This document shows, piece after piece, positions 20,147 to 27,609 of a stretch of 27,619 nucleotides of DNA. How positions within the stretch are numbered: the stretch's first letter is position 1; each line of letters starts with the position of its first letter. Location: contig JBCBXA010000036.1 in NCBI GenBank assembly GCA_039816825.1, positions 1 through 27,619 on the forward strand, given 5' to 3'. The position numbers were made by a program, and so were the translations under genes. The notes below the pieces were generated by a model. That model ran no database searches and was not told the origin of the DNA. It was given only the letters and a program-made list of their open reading frames with translations. The stretch comes from JBCBXA01 sp039816825 (GTDB lineage Bacteria; Pseudomonadota; Alphaproteobacteria; Rhizobiales; Rhizobiaceae).

Positions 20147-20677
20147 CTAGGCTTTCTCCACCTGCGTGTATTCAAGTTCGACCGGTGTTGCGCGACCGAA
20201 GATCGACACTTCCACCTTCAGGCGGGCGCGCTCTTCGTCCACTTCCTGCACGACGCCATTGAACGAGGCGAACGGCCCGTCGGACACACGAATGTTCTCG
20301 CCCACTTCGAAGGTGATGGACGGCTTTGGACGTTCCACGCCTTCCTGAACCGTGTTGAGAATCTCATCGGCTTCGCGCTGGGAGATTGGGGCCGGTTTGT
20401 TCTGCTGACCCAGGAAGCCTGTCACTTTCGGCGTGTTTTTCACCAGGTGAAAAGCCTGATCGGTCATCTTCATCTTGGCAAGCACATAGCCGGGGAAGAG
20501 CTTGCGCTCCGTGTCGACCTTCTTGTTGCGCTTCACTTCAACGACTGTTTCAGACGGCACGATGATTTCGTCGAACAGATCCTCAAGGCCGGTCTGCTCA
20601 GCCTTCTCGCGAATGGCGTCCGCCACCTTCTGCTCGAAGTTGGAATAGGCGTGGATGATGTACCAGCGAGCGTCCAA
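20147..20677 (-). CDS. nusG: transcription termination/antitermination factor NusG
   Basis: NusG binds the RNA polymerase clamp and links it to Rho or to the ribosome. The product has 176 residues. The NGN domain starts at RWYIIHAYSNFE and includes FPGYVLAKMKM (about residues 61-71). The KOW domain is near residues 124-145, with VSDGPFASFNGVV. The start is TTG at 20677, immediately after the secE TGA with one base between. GGAGG lies five bases before the TTG and no ATG, GTG or other start gives the conserved N terminus. The pair secE-nusG is translationally coupled. Confidence 0.97.
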   Translation of the reverse strand: MDARWYIIHAYSNFEQKVADAIREKAEQTGLEDLFDEIIVPSETVVEVKRNKKVDTERKLFPGYVLAKMKMTDQAFHLVKNTPKVTGFLGQQNKPAPISQREADEILNTVQEGVERPKPSITFEVGENIRVSDGPFASFNGVVQEVDEERARLKVEVSIFGRATPVELEYTQVEKA

Positions 20678-20678
20678 A

Positions 20679-20879
20679 TCAGCCTCCGATGCGGAAGAAG
20701 AGCGAAACCAGGAAGCTCAGAACCTGATCTGCGACGAAGAAAAATGCGGATGCCAAAGCAACCATGATGAGCACCATGATGGTGGTGATCATCGTCTCAC
20801 GGCGTGTGGGCCAGGTGACTTTTGCGGTCTCCTGCCTGACTTCCTGCAGGAATGTGAACGGGTTTTTACGTGCCGCCAT
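20679..20879 (-). CDS. secE: preprotein translocase subunit SecE
   Basis: SecE is the essential small subunit that clamps SecY in the inner-membrane translocon. The product is 66 residues, the short single-helix form typical of Alphaproteobacteria. The amphipathic segment with RQETAKVTWPTRRET precedes one transmembrane helix (about residues 33-58). The ATG is at 20879. A candidate promoter with 17-bp spacing lies about 120 bp upstream, so secE and nusG form a unit separate from the VOC and beta-barrel genes. Confidence 0.97.
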   Translation of the reverse strand: MAARKNPFTFLQEVRQETAKVTWPTRRETMITTIMVLIMVALASAFFFVADQVLSFLVSLFFRIGG

Positions 20880-20998
20880 TTTCGCTTCCAGTGTGGTCGG
20901 CCACCGATGGGGCGGCCCGTGTCAGGCATGTGGGTATTGACTGACCCTGCTGCCACATAAAATTCGGGCGCGAAGGTCTCCCAACGCGCCGATGGCGG

Positions 20999-21027
20999 TA
21001 CATACCCACGGCAGGACGGCATGACAA
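20999..21027 (-). promoter_or_regulatory. candidate secE-nusG promoter
   Basis: On the minus strand TTGTCA (21027-21022) and TATGTA (21004-20999) are separated by exactly 17 bp. The -35 matches five of six consensus bases. It lies after the VOC gene stop and 120 bp before secE. Confidence 0.55.
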
Positions 21028-21061
21028 GTGCAAACTGCCACTTGGAATATGGCGGGCAGCG

Positions 21062-21499
21062 CTAACCCGCTTCCGGTCCGCCCACCACTTGGTGCACCTC
21101 GATGACGTTGCCATCGGGGTCTTCAAAGAAGATCTGATGCCAGTCAGCCGTCGCGATTGAGCCGTAGTCGGAATACTCAATACCCTTGCCTTCAAGGTGC
21201 CGCTTGAAAGCCTCCAGATCATCCGTTCGAAACGCGATATGCCCCTTCACGACAGGGTTGATTGTCTGCCCTGTGCGCTCGGCGAAGCCCGGGTCGCGCT
21301 TGGTCAGGTGAAACTGCACCGCCTTTTCGCTTCGATGTTCAGCCTTGAAGAAAACATCTGCGTTGAAACCGCGATCCATCTCACGGCGAGGAACGGCGTC
21401 ACCCTTCTCTTCAGGCAAGCCCAACACATCCTCGTAAAAGCGATTGAGTTCGTCCAGCCGATCAGAGCAGACGTTTACGTGGTGGAGAGTGAGTTTCAT
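21062..21499 (-). CDS. VOC-superfamily (glyoxalase-like) protein
   Basis: The 145-residue product has the paired beta-alpha-beta-beta-beta modules of the vicinal oxygen chelate fold. Candidate metal ligands are H7 (LHHVNV), H64 (VQFHL), H87 (KGHIAF) and E134 (NVIEVHQ), which are placed as in glyoxalase I and related dioxygenases. The C-terminal FEDPDGNVIEVHQ is typical of the superfamily. The substrate cannot be inferred, because VOC proteins include lyases, dioxygenases and antibiotic-binding proteins. The ATG at 21499 starts the conserved first strand; the ribosome binding site is poor. It is 35 bp after the beta-barrel gene with no terminator between them, so they may be co-transcribed. 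Confidence 0.85.
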   Translation of the reverse strand: MKLTLHHVNVCSDRLDELNRFYEDVLGLPEEKGDAVPRREMDRGFNADVFFKAEHRSEKAVQFHLTKRDPGFAERTGQTINPVVKGHIAFRTDDLEAFKRHLEGKGIEYSDYGSIATADWHQIFFEDPDGNVIEVHQVVGGPEAG

Positions 21500-21534
21500 T
21501 GACACATCAGAAGGAACTGAGCCCCAACGATGCG

Positions 21535-23397
21535 TCAGTTGAATGGAATGTTCAACGCAAAGTTGCCCATGATCCCGTAGGCCGAGCTGCCCAGTCCGTT
21601 CAGGCCTACGGAAAGATCGACGCCTGCCCCACCTATGGAGTTGAACCGCGTGCCAACCTCGACCGTGCCAGTCAATTTGGATGCCCTGACCCGCCGGACA
21701 CCGGCACTGACGACGTCCCGCGCACTGGAGTTGAAGTTCGCCCCAAGCTCCAGATAGGGCGTGACACCCCACCGTCCGTCGCCGAAGCGAAGTGCAGTCG
21801 CTTTTTCAGCCCTCACCTTGGCCGCTGCGGTCAGCGATGTGCGTGACATTTGAGGCACGACGCTGGCATTGGAAAGGGTGTGCCCAGCCACATTGCTGTG
21901 CAGGAACCCGAGATTGACACTTGTTCCAATGCGGACACCGTTCGTCACGAACCCGTTCTGCACGCCAAACTGTCCGCTGATAGCAGAACTATTGAACGAG
22001 CCCGTCACGCCGCCCTGAGTCACTGCATTCGCCATGCGCTGATAATCGATCAAGCTCGTGAAAGAGGTGTTTCTGGATAGACGGTATCTTCCAAAGAGTC
22101 CGATCCCAAAACCTGTTTGCCGGTTTCGGAAAGCGATCGAATTGATCCTGCGTTCACCGCCGAAAGCCGAAATGTAGCCGCCACCCGACAGGCCGTTGCG
22201 AAGGGCAATTTGAAGACCCGCTCGCCCACCAAACGAAGCGCCACGAACGTCTCCCAATCCCTGTTGCCCGTAGATCGAACTGAAGAACTGGGCGACAGCG
22301 CCTGGCCCGAACGCCGGGACGGGAAAAATCCTGCCAGGAGCGTCGAGGTTGAAAACCGGTAGCTCTTCGAAGTTCCGCCCTAGAATGGTGTCAATCGCGC
22401 TGTTTCCGTTTCCGTTAAGACGGGAAGTGATCTTTTCATCGGGCCGGTAGAAGGTTCGGATCACCCGTGGCCCATCAAATCCACTTTGGTCGGCCGTCTC
22501 GCCGTCTGTGCCTGCGGGTTGCGGCCCAGGGCTGGGCACGGGAACCTGCTTCACATTGAACTCCTTCAGGACCTCGTTGAACTCCTTGAACTCTTCAATG
22601 ACGATGTCGCGTATGTCTTCCCAAGAATCGTCCGTCAGAGCACCGTTAACGGTCTGCTCGAAGTCATTGAGAATGCGCTGCGCACGCTGAATGCGACTGA
22701 GTTGACCATCCGCGTATCCAAACCGGCGTCCCGCAGCAATAGCCGCATTCAACTGCTCCCGCAGATCCGCAACAGACTCGCCTATGAGGAGAAAGTCCCG
22801 GGCTAGATCCGCTTGAAGACTGCCTTCAGGCGCGACGCCACCGCCTAGAAATGGCAGATCATAAATATCGAGCGGGATTTGCCTTATCGGGTCCCAACCT
22901 TCAACGCCGCCAATGTAGACACTCTCCTCATAACCATCTGGCACACCGGTCGTTGGCGTGTTGGTCGTCGTTGACTGCGTGGACGACGTCAGAGGCGTGC
23001 ATCGTAGACTGATGGTGGCCGTGCCCATCGGTCCGGCCTGAACATCGGTTTGTACAACGATTGGAAGAAAGCCAGCGCCGCCAGGGATGGTAAAAGTCCG
23101 ACTGCCCGGCGCTTGCGGCCCCGAATAAATCGTGTTGCCGTTGGCCACTCCGAGCGAGTTGCGAATGTCGCCTGCGAGAGTGAAGATCAGAACCTCGCCC
23201 GCCAGGAAATTCTCGGTGCGCGAAATCGTCGTGCCGTTTCCATTGGCGGGAACAGTTTGGTTGAAAGACCCACCATTGGCTGCTGTACAGCCCGGAGATG
23301 GTGACGTTGGAGACGTCTGCGCAATCGCAGGTGTGTCGAAATTTGCCGTCAGCGCTGCAATGGCGGCAGCAACGCACCCACTCAAAAAACGCCTCAC
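21535..23397 (-). CDS. autotransporter-like outer-membrane beta-barrel protein
   Basis: The 620-residue product has a signal peptide ending at AIA-Q (about residue 26). A small beta-rich domain follows, bounded by the only two cysteines of the mature part, C37 and C133. Then come a Thr-rich linker (137-150), an acidic helical section (about 190-283) and a proline-rich linker (286-295). The C-terminal 250 residues, from about 365, show alternating short strands and glycines that look like an autotransporter barrel. It ends in ALNIPFN rather than the usual terminal aromatic residue. The start is GTG at 23397, with GGGGGA upstream. It lies between tRNA-Trp and secE, behind a CtrA-like inverted repeat. 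Its cargo or role is unknown. Confidence 0.75.
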   Translation of the reverse strand: MRRFLSGCVAAAIAALTANFDTPAIAQTSPTSPSPGCTAANGGSFNQTVPANGNGTTISRTENFLAGEVLIFTLAGDIRNSLGVANGNTIYSGPQAPGSRTFTIPGGAGFLPIVVQTDVQAGPMGTATISLRCTPLTSSTQSTTTNTPTTGVPDGYEESVYIGGVEGWDPIRQIPLDIYDLPFLGGGVAPEGSLQADLARDFLLIGESVADLREQLNAAIAAGRRFGYADGQLSRIQRAQRILNDFEQTVNGALTDDSWEDIRDIVIEEFKEFNEVLKEFNVKQVPVPSPGPQPAGTDGETADQSGFDGPRVIRTFYRPDEKITSRLNGNGNSAIDTILGRNFEELPVFNLDAPGRIFPVPAFGPGAVAQFFSSIYGQQGLGDVRGASFGGRAGLQIALRNGLSGGGYISAFGGERRINSIAFRNRQTGFGIGLFGRYRLSRNTSFTSLIDYQRMANAVTQGGVTGSFNSSAISGQFGVQNGFVTNGVRIGTSVNLGFLHSNVAGHTLSNASVVPQMSRTSLTAAAKVRAEKATALRFGDGRWGVTPYLELGANFNSSARDVVSAGVRRVRASKLTGTVEVGTRFNSIGGAGVDLSVGLNGLGSSAYGIMGNFALNIPFN

Positions 23398-23438
23398 GCC
23401 AATCCCCCAAACGCTACTCAGATACCGTCGCGCAAGAA

Positions 23439-23454
23439 GTTAACGCTCGTTAAC
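23439..23454. promoter_or_regulatory. 16-bp inverted repeat, CtrA-like site
   Basis: GTTAACG and CGTTAAC flank two bases, 42 bp upstream of the beta-barrel start. It contains TTAA-N6-TTAA. The cell-cycle regulator CtrA of Alphaproteobacteria binds TTAA-N7-TTAA, so the spacing is one base short. It may instead bind another dimeric regulator. Confidence 0.4.
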
Positions 23455-23574
23455 AATTTGAGAGCAACAGATTTCCGGAAAGTGAACAGCCGATGCCAGG
23501 GCGCAGGCAAACCGAGTGGCGAAACTGCAACGCCATCCCGAAGGCGAAACCACACGATACGCGTTGGGAAGAAA

Positions 23575-23650
23575 TGGCAGGGGCGATAGGACTTGAACCT
23601 ACGACATTCGGTTTTGGAGACCGACGCTCTACCAACTGAGCTACACCCCT
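23575..23650 (-). tRNA. trpT: tRNA-Trp (anticodon CCA)
   Basis: The 76-nt gene folds as a cloverleaf. The acceptor stem AGGGGTG pairs with CGCCCCT (one G-U), the D arm has GCTCAGTTGGTAGAGC, the anticodon loop CTCCAAA carries CCA at 23615-23617, and the T arm has GGTTCAAGTCC. The 3' CCA is encoded at 23577-23575. Its place between tuf and secE is the conserved alphaproteobacterial location. Confidence 0.97.
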
Positions 23651-23704
23651 ACACTGGCCGCAGGGATAATCCGGCTTCGCCAGATGTGCAAGGCGGAAGT
23701 GTCA

Positions 23705-24331
23705 TCACAGAGTCTGATTTGCCGCCCGCTTCAACGCGGCCAGATCGGCACCCACAATCGCCTCTTCGTTTTCAAGAATTGTCTCAATGGGCCAATCCCA
23801 CCAGGCGATCTCATTGAGTGTAGCAATTGCCTCTTCATCAAATCGCATGCGCACCACTTCGGCGCGGTTGCCGGCCACAATAGAATAGTCAGGCACACGA
23901 CCGCTCACCACGGCCCCTGCCCCCACGATGACGCCATTTCCAATGGTGGTTCCAGGCATGATGATCGCATTCATGCCGATCCAGACGTCGTGACCAACGA
24001 CCGTGTCTCGTCCGGCGGGCAGGGAAGCCGGATAGGACCCAAACCGCAGTGGATCATGAATGGCGAACGGAAAGGTCGAGAAGCCATCCATCTTGTGATT
24101 GGCGGAGTTTGTGATGAACCGCACGCCATGAGCGAACTGGCCGAACTTGCCGATCACCAACTTGTCTTTGGAACTCGGAAAAAGATAAGGCGCGATCCGC
24201 GAGGCCCAGCCGGATAAGTCCTCAGGCGGATTGAAATCGTTGGCGTAGGTGTATTCGCCAACCTCCAACCTGGGATGATCAATGACCGCCTTCAGAAACA
24301 CGTTCATCGGCAGACGCGACCCATCAGGCAA
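23705..24331 (-). CDS. hexapeptide-repeat acetyltransferase of the Vat/CatB (XAT) type
   Basis: The product is a left-handed beta-helix acyltransferase, as in xenobiotic acetyltransferases that acetylate streptogramin A or chloramphenicol. The central ITNSANHKMDG segment holds the presumed catalytic histidine (H79 here). Hexapeptide repeats GHDVWIGMNAIIMPGTTIGNG and IVGAGAVVSGRVP follow, and the C-terminal helix with WWDWP is typical. Homology to resistance enzymes does not prove resistance, since many chromosomal members have unknown acceptors. The start is uncertain: TTG at 24331 gives 208 residues, but the frame upstream to a TAA reads RFPSPDEPHPVILPDG, which resembles the family N terminus, with ATT at 24373 as the only start-like codon. 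It lies between tuf and tRNA-Trp. Confidence 0.88.
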   Translation of the reverse strand: MPDGSRLPMNVFLKAVIDHPRLEVGEYTYANDFNPPEDLSGWASRIAPYLFPSSKDKLVIGKFGQFAHGVRFITNSANHKMDGFSTFPFAIHDPLRFGSYPASLPAGRDTVVGHDVWIGMNAIIMPGTTIGNGVIVGAGAVVSGRVPDYSIVAGNRAEVVRMRFDEEAIATLNEIAWWDWPIETILENEEAIVGADLAALKRAANQTL

Positions 24332-24391
24332 GATGACAGGATGCGGTTCGTCGGGGCTTGGGAAACGGGTAATGGGCTGGCCTTACAAAAC

Positions 24392-24416
24392 AAAAAGGGC
24401 GACCCGAAGGCCGCCC
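24392..24416 (-). terminator. intrinsic terminator of tuf copy 2
   Basis: On the minus strand GGGCGGCC and GGTCGCCC form an 8-bp stem (one G-U) closed by a TTCG tetraloop and followed by five T. It lies 28 bp after the tuf stop. Confidence 0.92.
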
Positions 24417-24443
24417 TCTGAAACTGAACGATAGGGGTTCAAA

Positions 24444-25619
24444 CTACTCAATAATGGATGCGACGATGCCTGCACCGACGGTGCGGCCGCCTTCGCGGAT
24501 GGCGAAGCGCAGGCGGTCTTCCATGGCAATCGGCACGATCAGTTCGACTTCCATTTCGACATTGTCACCAGGCATCACCATCTCGGTGCCCGCTGGAAGC
24601 TGGCACACACCCGTCACATCCGTCGTGCGGAAGTAGAACTGCGGGCGGTAGTTGGTGAAGAACGGCGTGTGACGGCCACCTTCGTCCTTGGTGAGGATGT
24701 ACGCCTCAGCCTTGAACTTGGTGTGCGGCTTCACAGAACCCGGCTTGCACAGGATCTGACCACGCTCAACGCCATCACGGTCGATACCGCGGATCAGGGC
24801 ACCAATATTGTCGCCAGCTTCACCGCTGTCCAGCAGCTTGCGGAACATCTCAACGCCTGTGCAGGTCGTCTTCTTGGTGTCGCGAATGCCGACGATCTCA
24901 ATCTCGTCGCCAACCTTCACAATGCCGCGCTCAACACGACCGGTCACAACCGTACCGCGACCCGAGATCGAGAACACATCCTCGATCGGCATCAGGAAGT
25001 CCTGATCAATCGGACGCTCAGGCTGTGGGATGTACTCGTCCACGGCAGCCATCAGCTCGCGGATCTTCTCTTCACCGATCTCAGGCTTGTTGCCTTCCAT
25101 CGCAGCCAGAGCAGAACCGGCAATGATCGGAATATCGTCACCCGGGAACTCATAGGAAGACAGAAGCTCACGCACTTCCATCTCGACGAGCTCCAGAAGC
25201 TCTTCGTCGTCCACCTGGTCGACCTTGTTCAGGAACACCACCAGCGCAGGCACACCCACCTGACGGGCCAAAAGAATGTGCTCGCGGGTCTGGGGCATTG
25301 GGCCATCGGCAGCCGAGCAAACCAGGATCGCGCCATCCATCTGGGCCGCACCGGTGATCATGTTCTTCACATAGTCAGCGTGGCCGGGGCAGTCCACGTG
25401 GGCGTAGTGGCGGTTGTCGGTCTCATACTCAACATGGGCCGTCGAGATGGTGATGCCGCGTGCACGCTCTTCAGGCGCACCATCAATCTGGTCATACGCT
25501 TTGAAGTCGCCAAAATACTTCGTAATCGCTGCCGTCAAAGTCGTCTTGCCATGGTCAACATGGCCAATCGTGCCAATGTTGCAATGCGGCTTGTTACGCT
25601 CAAATTTCTCTTTTGCCAT
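24444..25619 (-). CDS. tuf: elongation factor Tu, copy 2
   Basis: This is a complete EF-Tu of 391 residues, the alphaproteobacterial length. The P-loop GHVDHGKT is at residues 19-26, DCPGH at 76-80 and NKVD at 131-134. Domains II and III are complete to the terminal IVASIIE. The ATG at 25619 (MAKEKFERNK) follows GAGGA; an ATG 18 bases upstream is less likely. The first 76 coding bases equal those of copy 1. The gene is followed by a terminator and so appears monocistronic. A possible minus-strand promoter, TTGCAC-N17-TATCCG, lies at 25710-25738 but is weak. Confidence 0.98.
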   Translation of the reverse strand: MAKEKFERNKPHCNIGTIGHVDHGKTTLTAAITKYFGDFKAYDQIDGAPEERARGITISTAHVEYETDNRHYAHVDCPGHADYVKNMITGAAQMDGAILVCSAADGPMPQTREHILLARQVGVPALVVFLNKVDQVDDEELLELVEMEVRELLSSYEFPGDDIPIIAGSALAAMEGNKPEIGEEKIRELMAAVDEYIPQPERPIDQDFLMPIEDVFSISGRGTVVTGRVERGIVKVGDEIEIVGIRDTKKTTCTGVEMFRKLLDSGEAGDNIGALIRGIDRDGVERGQILCKPGSVKPHTKFKAEAYILTKDEGGRHTPFFTNYRPQFYFRTTDVTGVCQLPAGTEMVMPGDNVEMEVELIVPIAMEDRLRFAIREGGRTVGAGIVASIIE

Positions 25620-25769
25620 TGTCCAAATCCTCGACATTAGGGCGGGCGAGCGGCGGGGTTTGCGCCGATCTACGTGGCCCGGTCTTCACGGTCGTTCCGG
25701 GATGTGGAGCGGATAAGGCCCAAACTCAAGATGTGCAACTGTTTTCGCGCGTCAAAGCGCAGGCAGCCG

Positions 25770-26411
25770 TCAGTTCGAAGTTGGACGGGGCAGATCGTCC
25801 ATGTCGAAGGCAACACGCCGCTGCACGGTGACGCTTGAAAAGCTCTCCGCCTCCGTTTCATAGCGCGAAATCATGACCTGCCCTGTCGCCTCATCCACCC
25901 AGTAAGTGAAACGGTTTTGCGTCTTCAAACCGATTTCCGACATGAAGTTCGCAGCCAGCCGCTCATAGGTGACACCGTCTACGGTTTCTTGATCACAAAT
26001 GGCATCTGTGGCGCTCTTTGCCTGCTCTTCATAGCGCTTGCGACCGGCGGCGTTCTCGGCTTCATCGATGGTGCGCAACACACTCCACGTTTTGCCTTTG
26101 TCGGACGAGGTGAACATCGTGCCGCTATGACTGAGCGTCCATGCCAGACTGTCAGGATCGACCGCCTCCGTCATCCAGTGAGTGCTGTCGATCTGGCGGA
26201 AAACGGTCCGCATCGTCGGCCCATTCTTGATTGTCTGCTCGGTCTCGTACTGAAAACGCTCGGTTTGCGGTACCCCGACATAGTGCCGGGCCCAGCGCTC
26301 AAGACATGTCGATTCTGAAGCGGACGCCGCACCTGCAAAGGCCAGAGGTACTACCGAAGCGAGTGCAGACATGCGCCCCGCCCTCCAAACAATCAGTTCG
26401 ATCCGTCGCAT
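25770..26411 (-). CDS. secreted protein of unknown function
   Basis: The 213-residue product begins MRRIELIVWRAGR and has a signal peptide with a hydrophobic stretch at about residues 14-30, ending near ASA-SES. The mature part has no motif I recognise. It has Trp- and Tyr-rich strands such as FTYWVDEATGQVMISRYETE, which suggest a beta-rich periplasmic protein. The ATG at 26411 is preceded by GGGGA at five bases, which supports this start over an upstream extension. It is divergent from the HNH gene, with a 71-bp spacer that holds an inverted repeat. It lies upstream of tuf in the same direction. Confidence 0.7.
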   Translation of the reverse strand: MRRIELIVWRAGRMSALASVVPLAFAGAASASESTCLERWARHYVGVPQTERFQYETEQTIKNGPTMRTVFRQIDSTHWMTEAVDPDSLAWTLSHSGTMFTSSDKGKTWSVLRTIDEAENAAGRKRYEEQAKSATDAICDQETVDGVTYERLAANFMSEIGLKTQNRFTYWVDEATGQVMISRYETEAESFSSVTVQRRVAFDMDDLPRPTSN

Positions 26412-26425
26412 GTTTTCCCCATATT

Positions 26426-26453
26426 CTCGGTGGCACAAGCGTAGCCAACCGAG
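26426..26453. repeat. inverted repeat between divergent genes
   Basis: CTCGGTGGC (26426-26434) and GCCAACCGAG (26444-26453) are complementary apart from one extra A, with nine bases between them. The site is in the 71-bp spacer shared by two divergent genes and may be a common operator. Confidence 0.55.
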
Positions 26454-26482
26454 CTTGAACAGCACAAGAGGATGGTGGGCAG

Positions 26483-26860
26483 ATGCCAAGACGGCGCCGT
26501 CAGGAAACACGCCTTGCCGATGAAGGCCTAGAAGCCGAACCCCAGGCTGCTGCGGTGCCCCTCTGCGCCTTGTGTGAACGCGCCATTCTGCCGACGGACC
26601 GGCAGTCCCTGCATCACCTTGTGCCAAAGTTGAAAGGCGGGCGCGGTGGACCGACCGTTCTGCTGCATCAGATGTGCCACAATGAGATCCATGCGCACTA
26701 CACTGAGGCTGAGCTGGCGGCGCTATTCGACACGCCTGAAAAACTGCGCCAAGCAGAGAAGCTGGTTCCGTTCATCAAATGGCTGCAAGGCAAGCCGGAC
26801 GGTTTCGATGCCAGGAGCCTCAAGAGCCTGCGACGCAGAAATGGCAAGCAGCGGCGCTGA
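26483..26860 (+). CDS. HNH endonuclease family protein
   Basis: The 125-residue product has a basic N terminus and a compact HNH (beta-beta-alpha-metal) domain. Zinc-type cysteines are C28 and C31 (CALC), and C65 is in HQMCHNEIH. The HNH core is HHLVPK (H44, H45), N67 and H70. The tail is lysine- and arginine-rich. Such proteins nick or cut DNA, and many chromosomal stand-alone members have unknown roles. The ATG at 26483 fits the frame and follows a GGTGGG sequence. It is upstream of the DUF1007 gene by 95 bp and divergent from the secreted protein gene. Confidence 0.85.
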   Translation: MPRRRRQETRLADEGLEAEPQAAAVPLCALCERAILPTDRQSLHHLVPKLKGGRGGPTVLLHQMCHNEIHAHYTEAELAALFDTPEKLRQAEKLVPFIKWLQGKPDGFDARSLKSLRRRNGKQRR

Positions 26861-26955
26861 AGCCAATTTTTTCTGAGCTCGCCGCATTTATGCTACGGAC
26901 GTCGCTCATACGGTCCTCGATTCTAGACTGCGTCCACCGCCCAACGGAGCCCAAT

Positions 26956-27609
26956 TTGCGTCGACTGTCCCTACTCTGCGCCATGCTTCTCTTCGGTGGT
27001 CTGCTGCTCACGGCAGCGAACGATTCGGCGCTGGCTCATCCCCACGAATGGATTGAGATGCAGGTGGAAATCGTCTTCGATGATGACGGCAAAGCGGTTG
27101 CTATGCGTCATGACTGGATCATGGACGAGTTTTTCTCGGCTTATGCCGTCTCCGACATTCCGTCGGAAAATGGCAAGCCCACGCCCAAGGCCCTCGAAGA
27201 TCTGATGAGTGAGATGCTGACCAACATTCAGGAGATCTCTTTCTTCATAAAGGCGACACATGCGGGAGCCTCCGTCCCGTTGATCAGCTATAAGCCCATC
27301 GAGCTCACCATGCCTGACCGCAGCCTGCGCATGAAGTTTGAGCTGCCCTTCCTCGGGCCGCTGGACCTGACACAATCGCCCTTTGCCTATCAGATCTACG
27401 ACCCCGAATATTACATCGAGATGCTCCATATTGAGGGTCCAAAACCCATTCTCCTGGCAGGCGCGCCCAAGGGCTGCCGGTGGGAAGTGGAACCGCCAAC
27501 CGAAAACCAGGAAATGACGGCTTACGCCACAGCCCTGGATCAGTTCGAAGCCCCGACTTTTGAGTTGGGTGCCTTCTTTGCAGAAGAGGCTTCAATCGCA
27601 TGTCAGTGA
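26956..27609 (+). CDS. DUF1007 family periplasmic protein
   Basis: The family mark is HPHEWI at the start of the mature protein. DUF1007 proteins usually lie beside nickel/cobalt transporters and are thought to be periplasmic partners in metal uptake or export. I choose the TTG at 26956, giving 217 residues. It follows CGGAG at about six bases and yields a clean signal peptide, MRRLSLLCAMLLFGG, with cleavage at ALA-HPH. An ATG at 26890 would add 22 residues without a ribosome binding site. An overlapping frame starts at 27600, ten bases before the stop codon ends, which suggests an operon with the next gene. Confidence 0.85.
   Translation: MRRLSLLCAMLLFGGLLLTAANDSALAHPHEWIEMQVEIVFDDDGKAVAMRHDWIMDEFFSAYAVSDIPSENGKPTPKALEDLMSEMLTNIQEISFFIKATHAGASVPLISYKPIELTMPDRSLRMKFELPFLGPLDLTQSPFAYQIYDPEYYIEMLHIEGPKPILLAGAPKGCRWEVEPPTENQEMTAYATALDQFEAPTFELGAFFAEEASIACQ

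Noticed and set aside
23705..24331. Acquired antibiotic-resistance gene
   Set aside because: The fold matches Vat/CatB enzymes, but no mobile element is nearby and many chromosomal members have no known drug substrate.
24669..25640. 323-residue plus-strand frame over tuf
   Set aside because: It is antisense to EF-Tu and reflects its strong codon bias.
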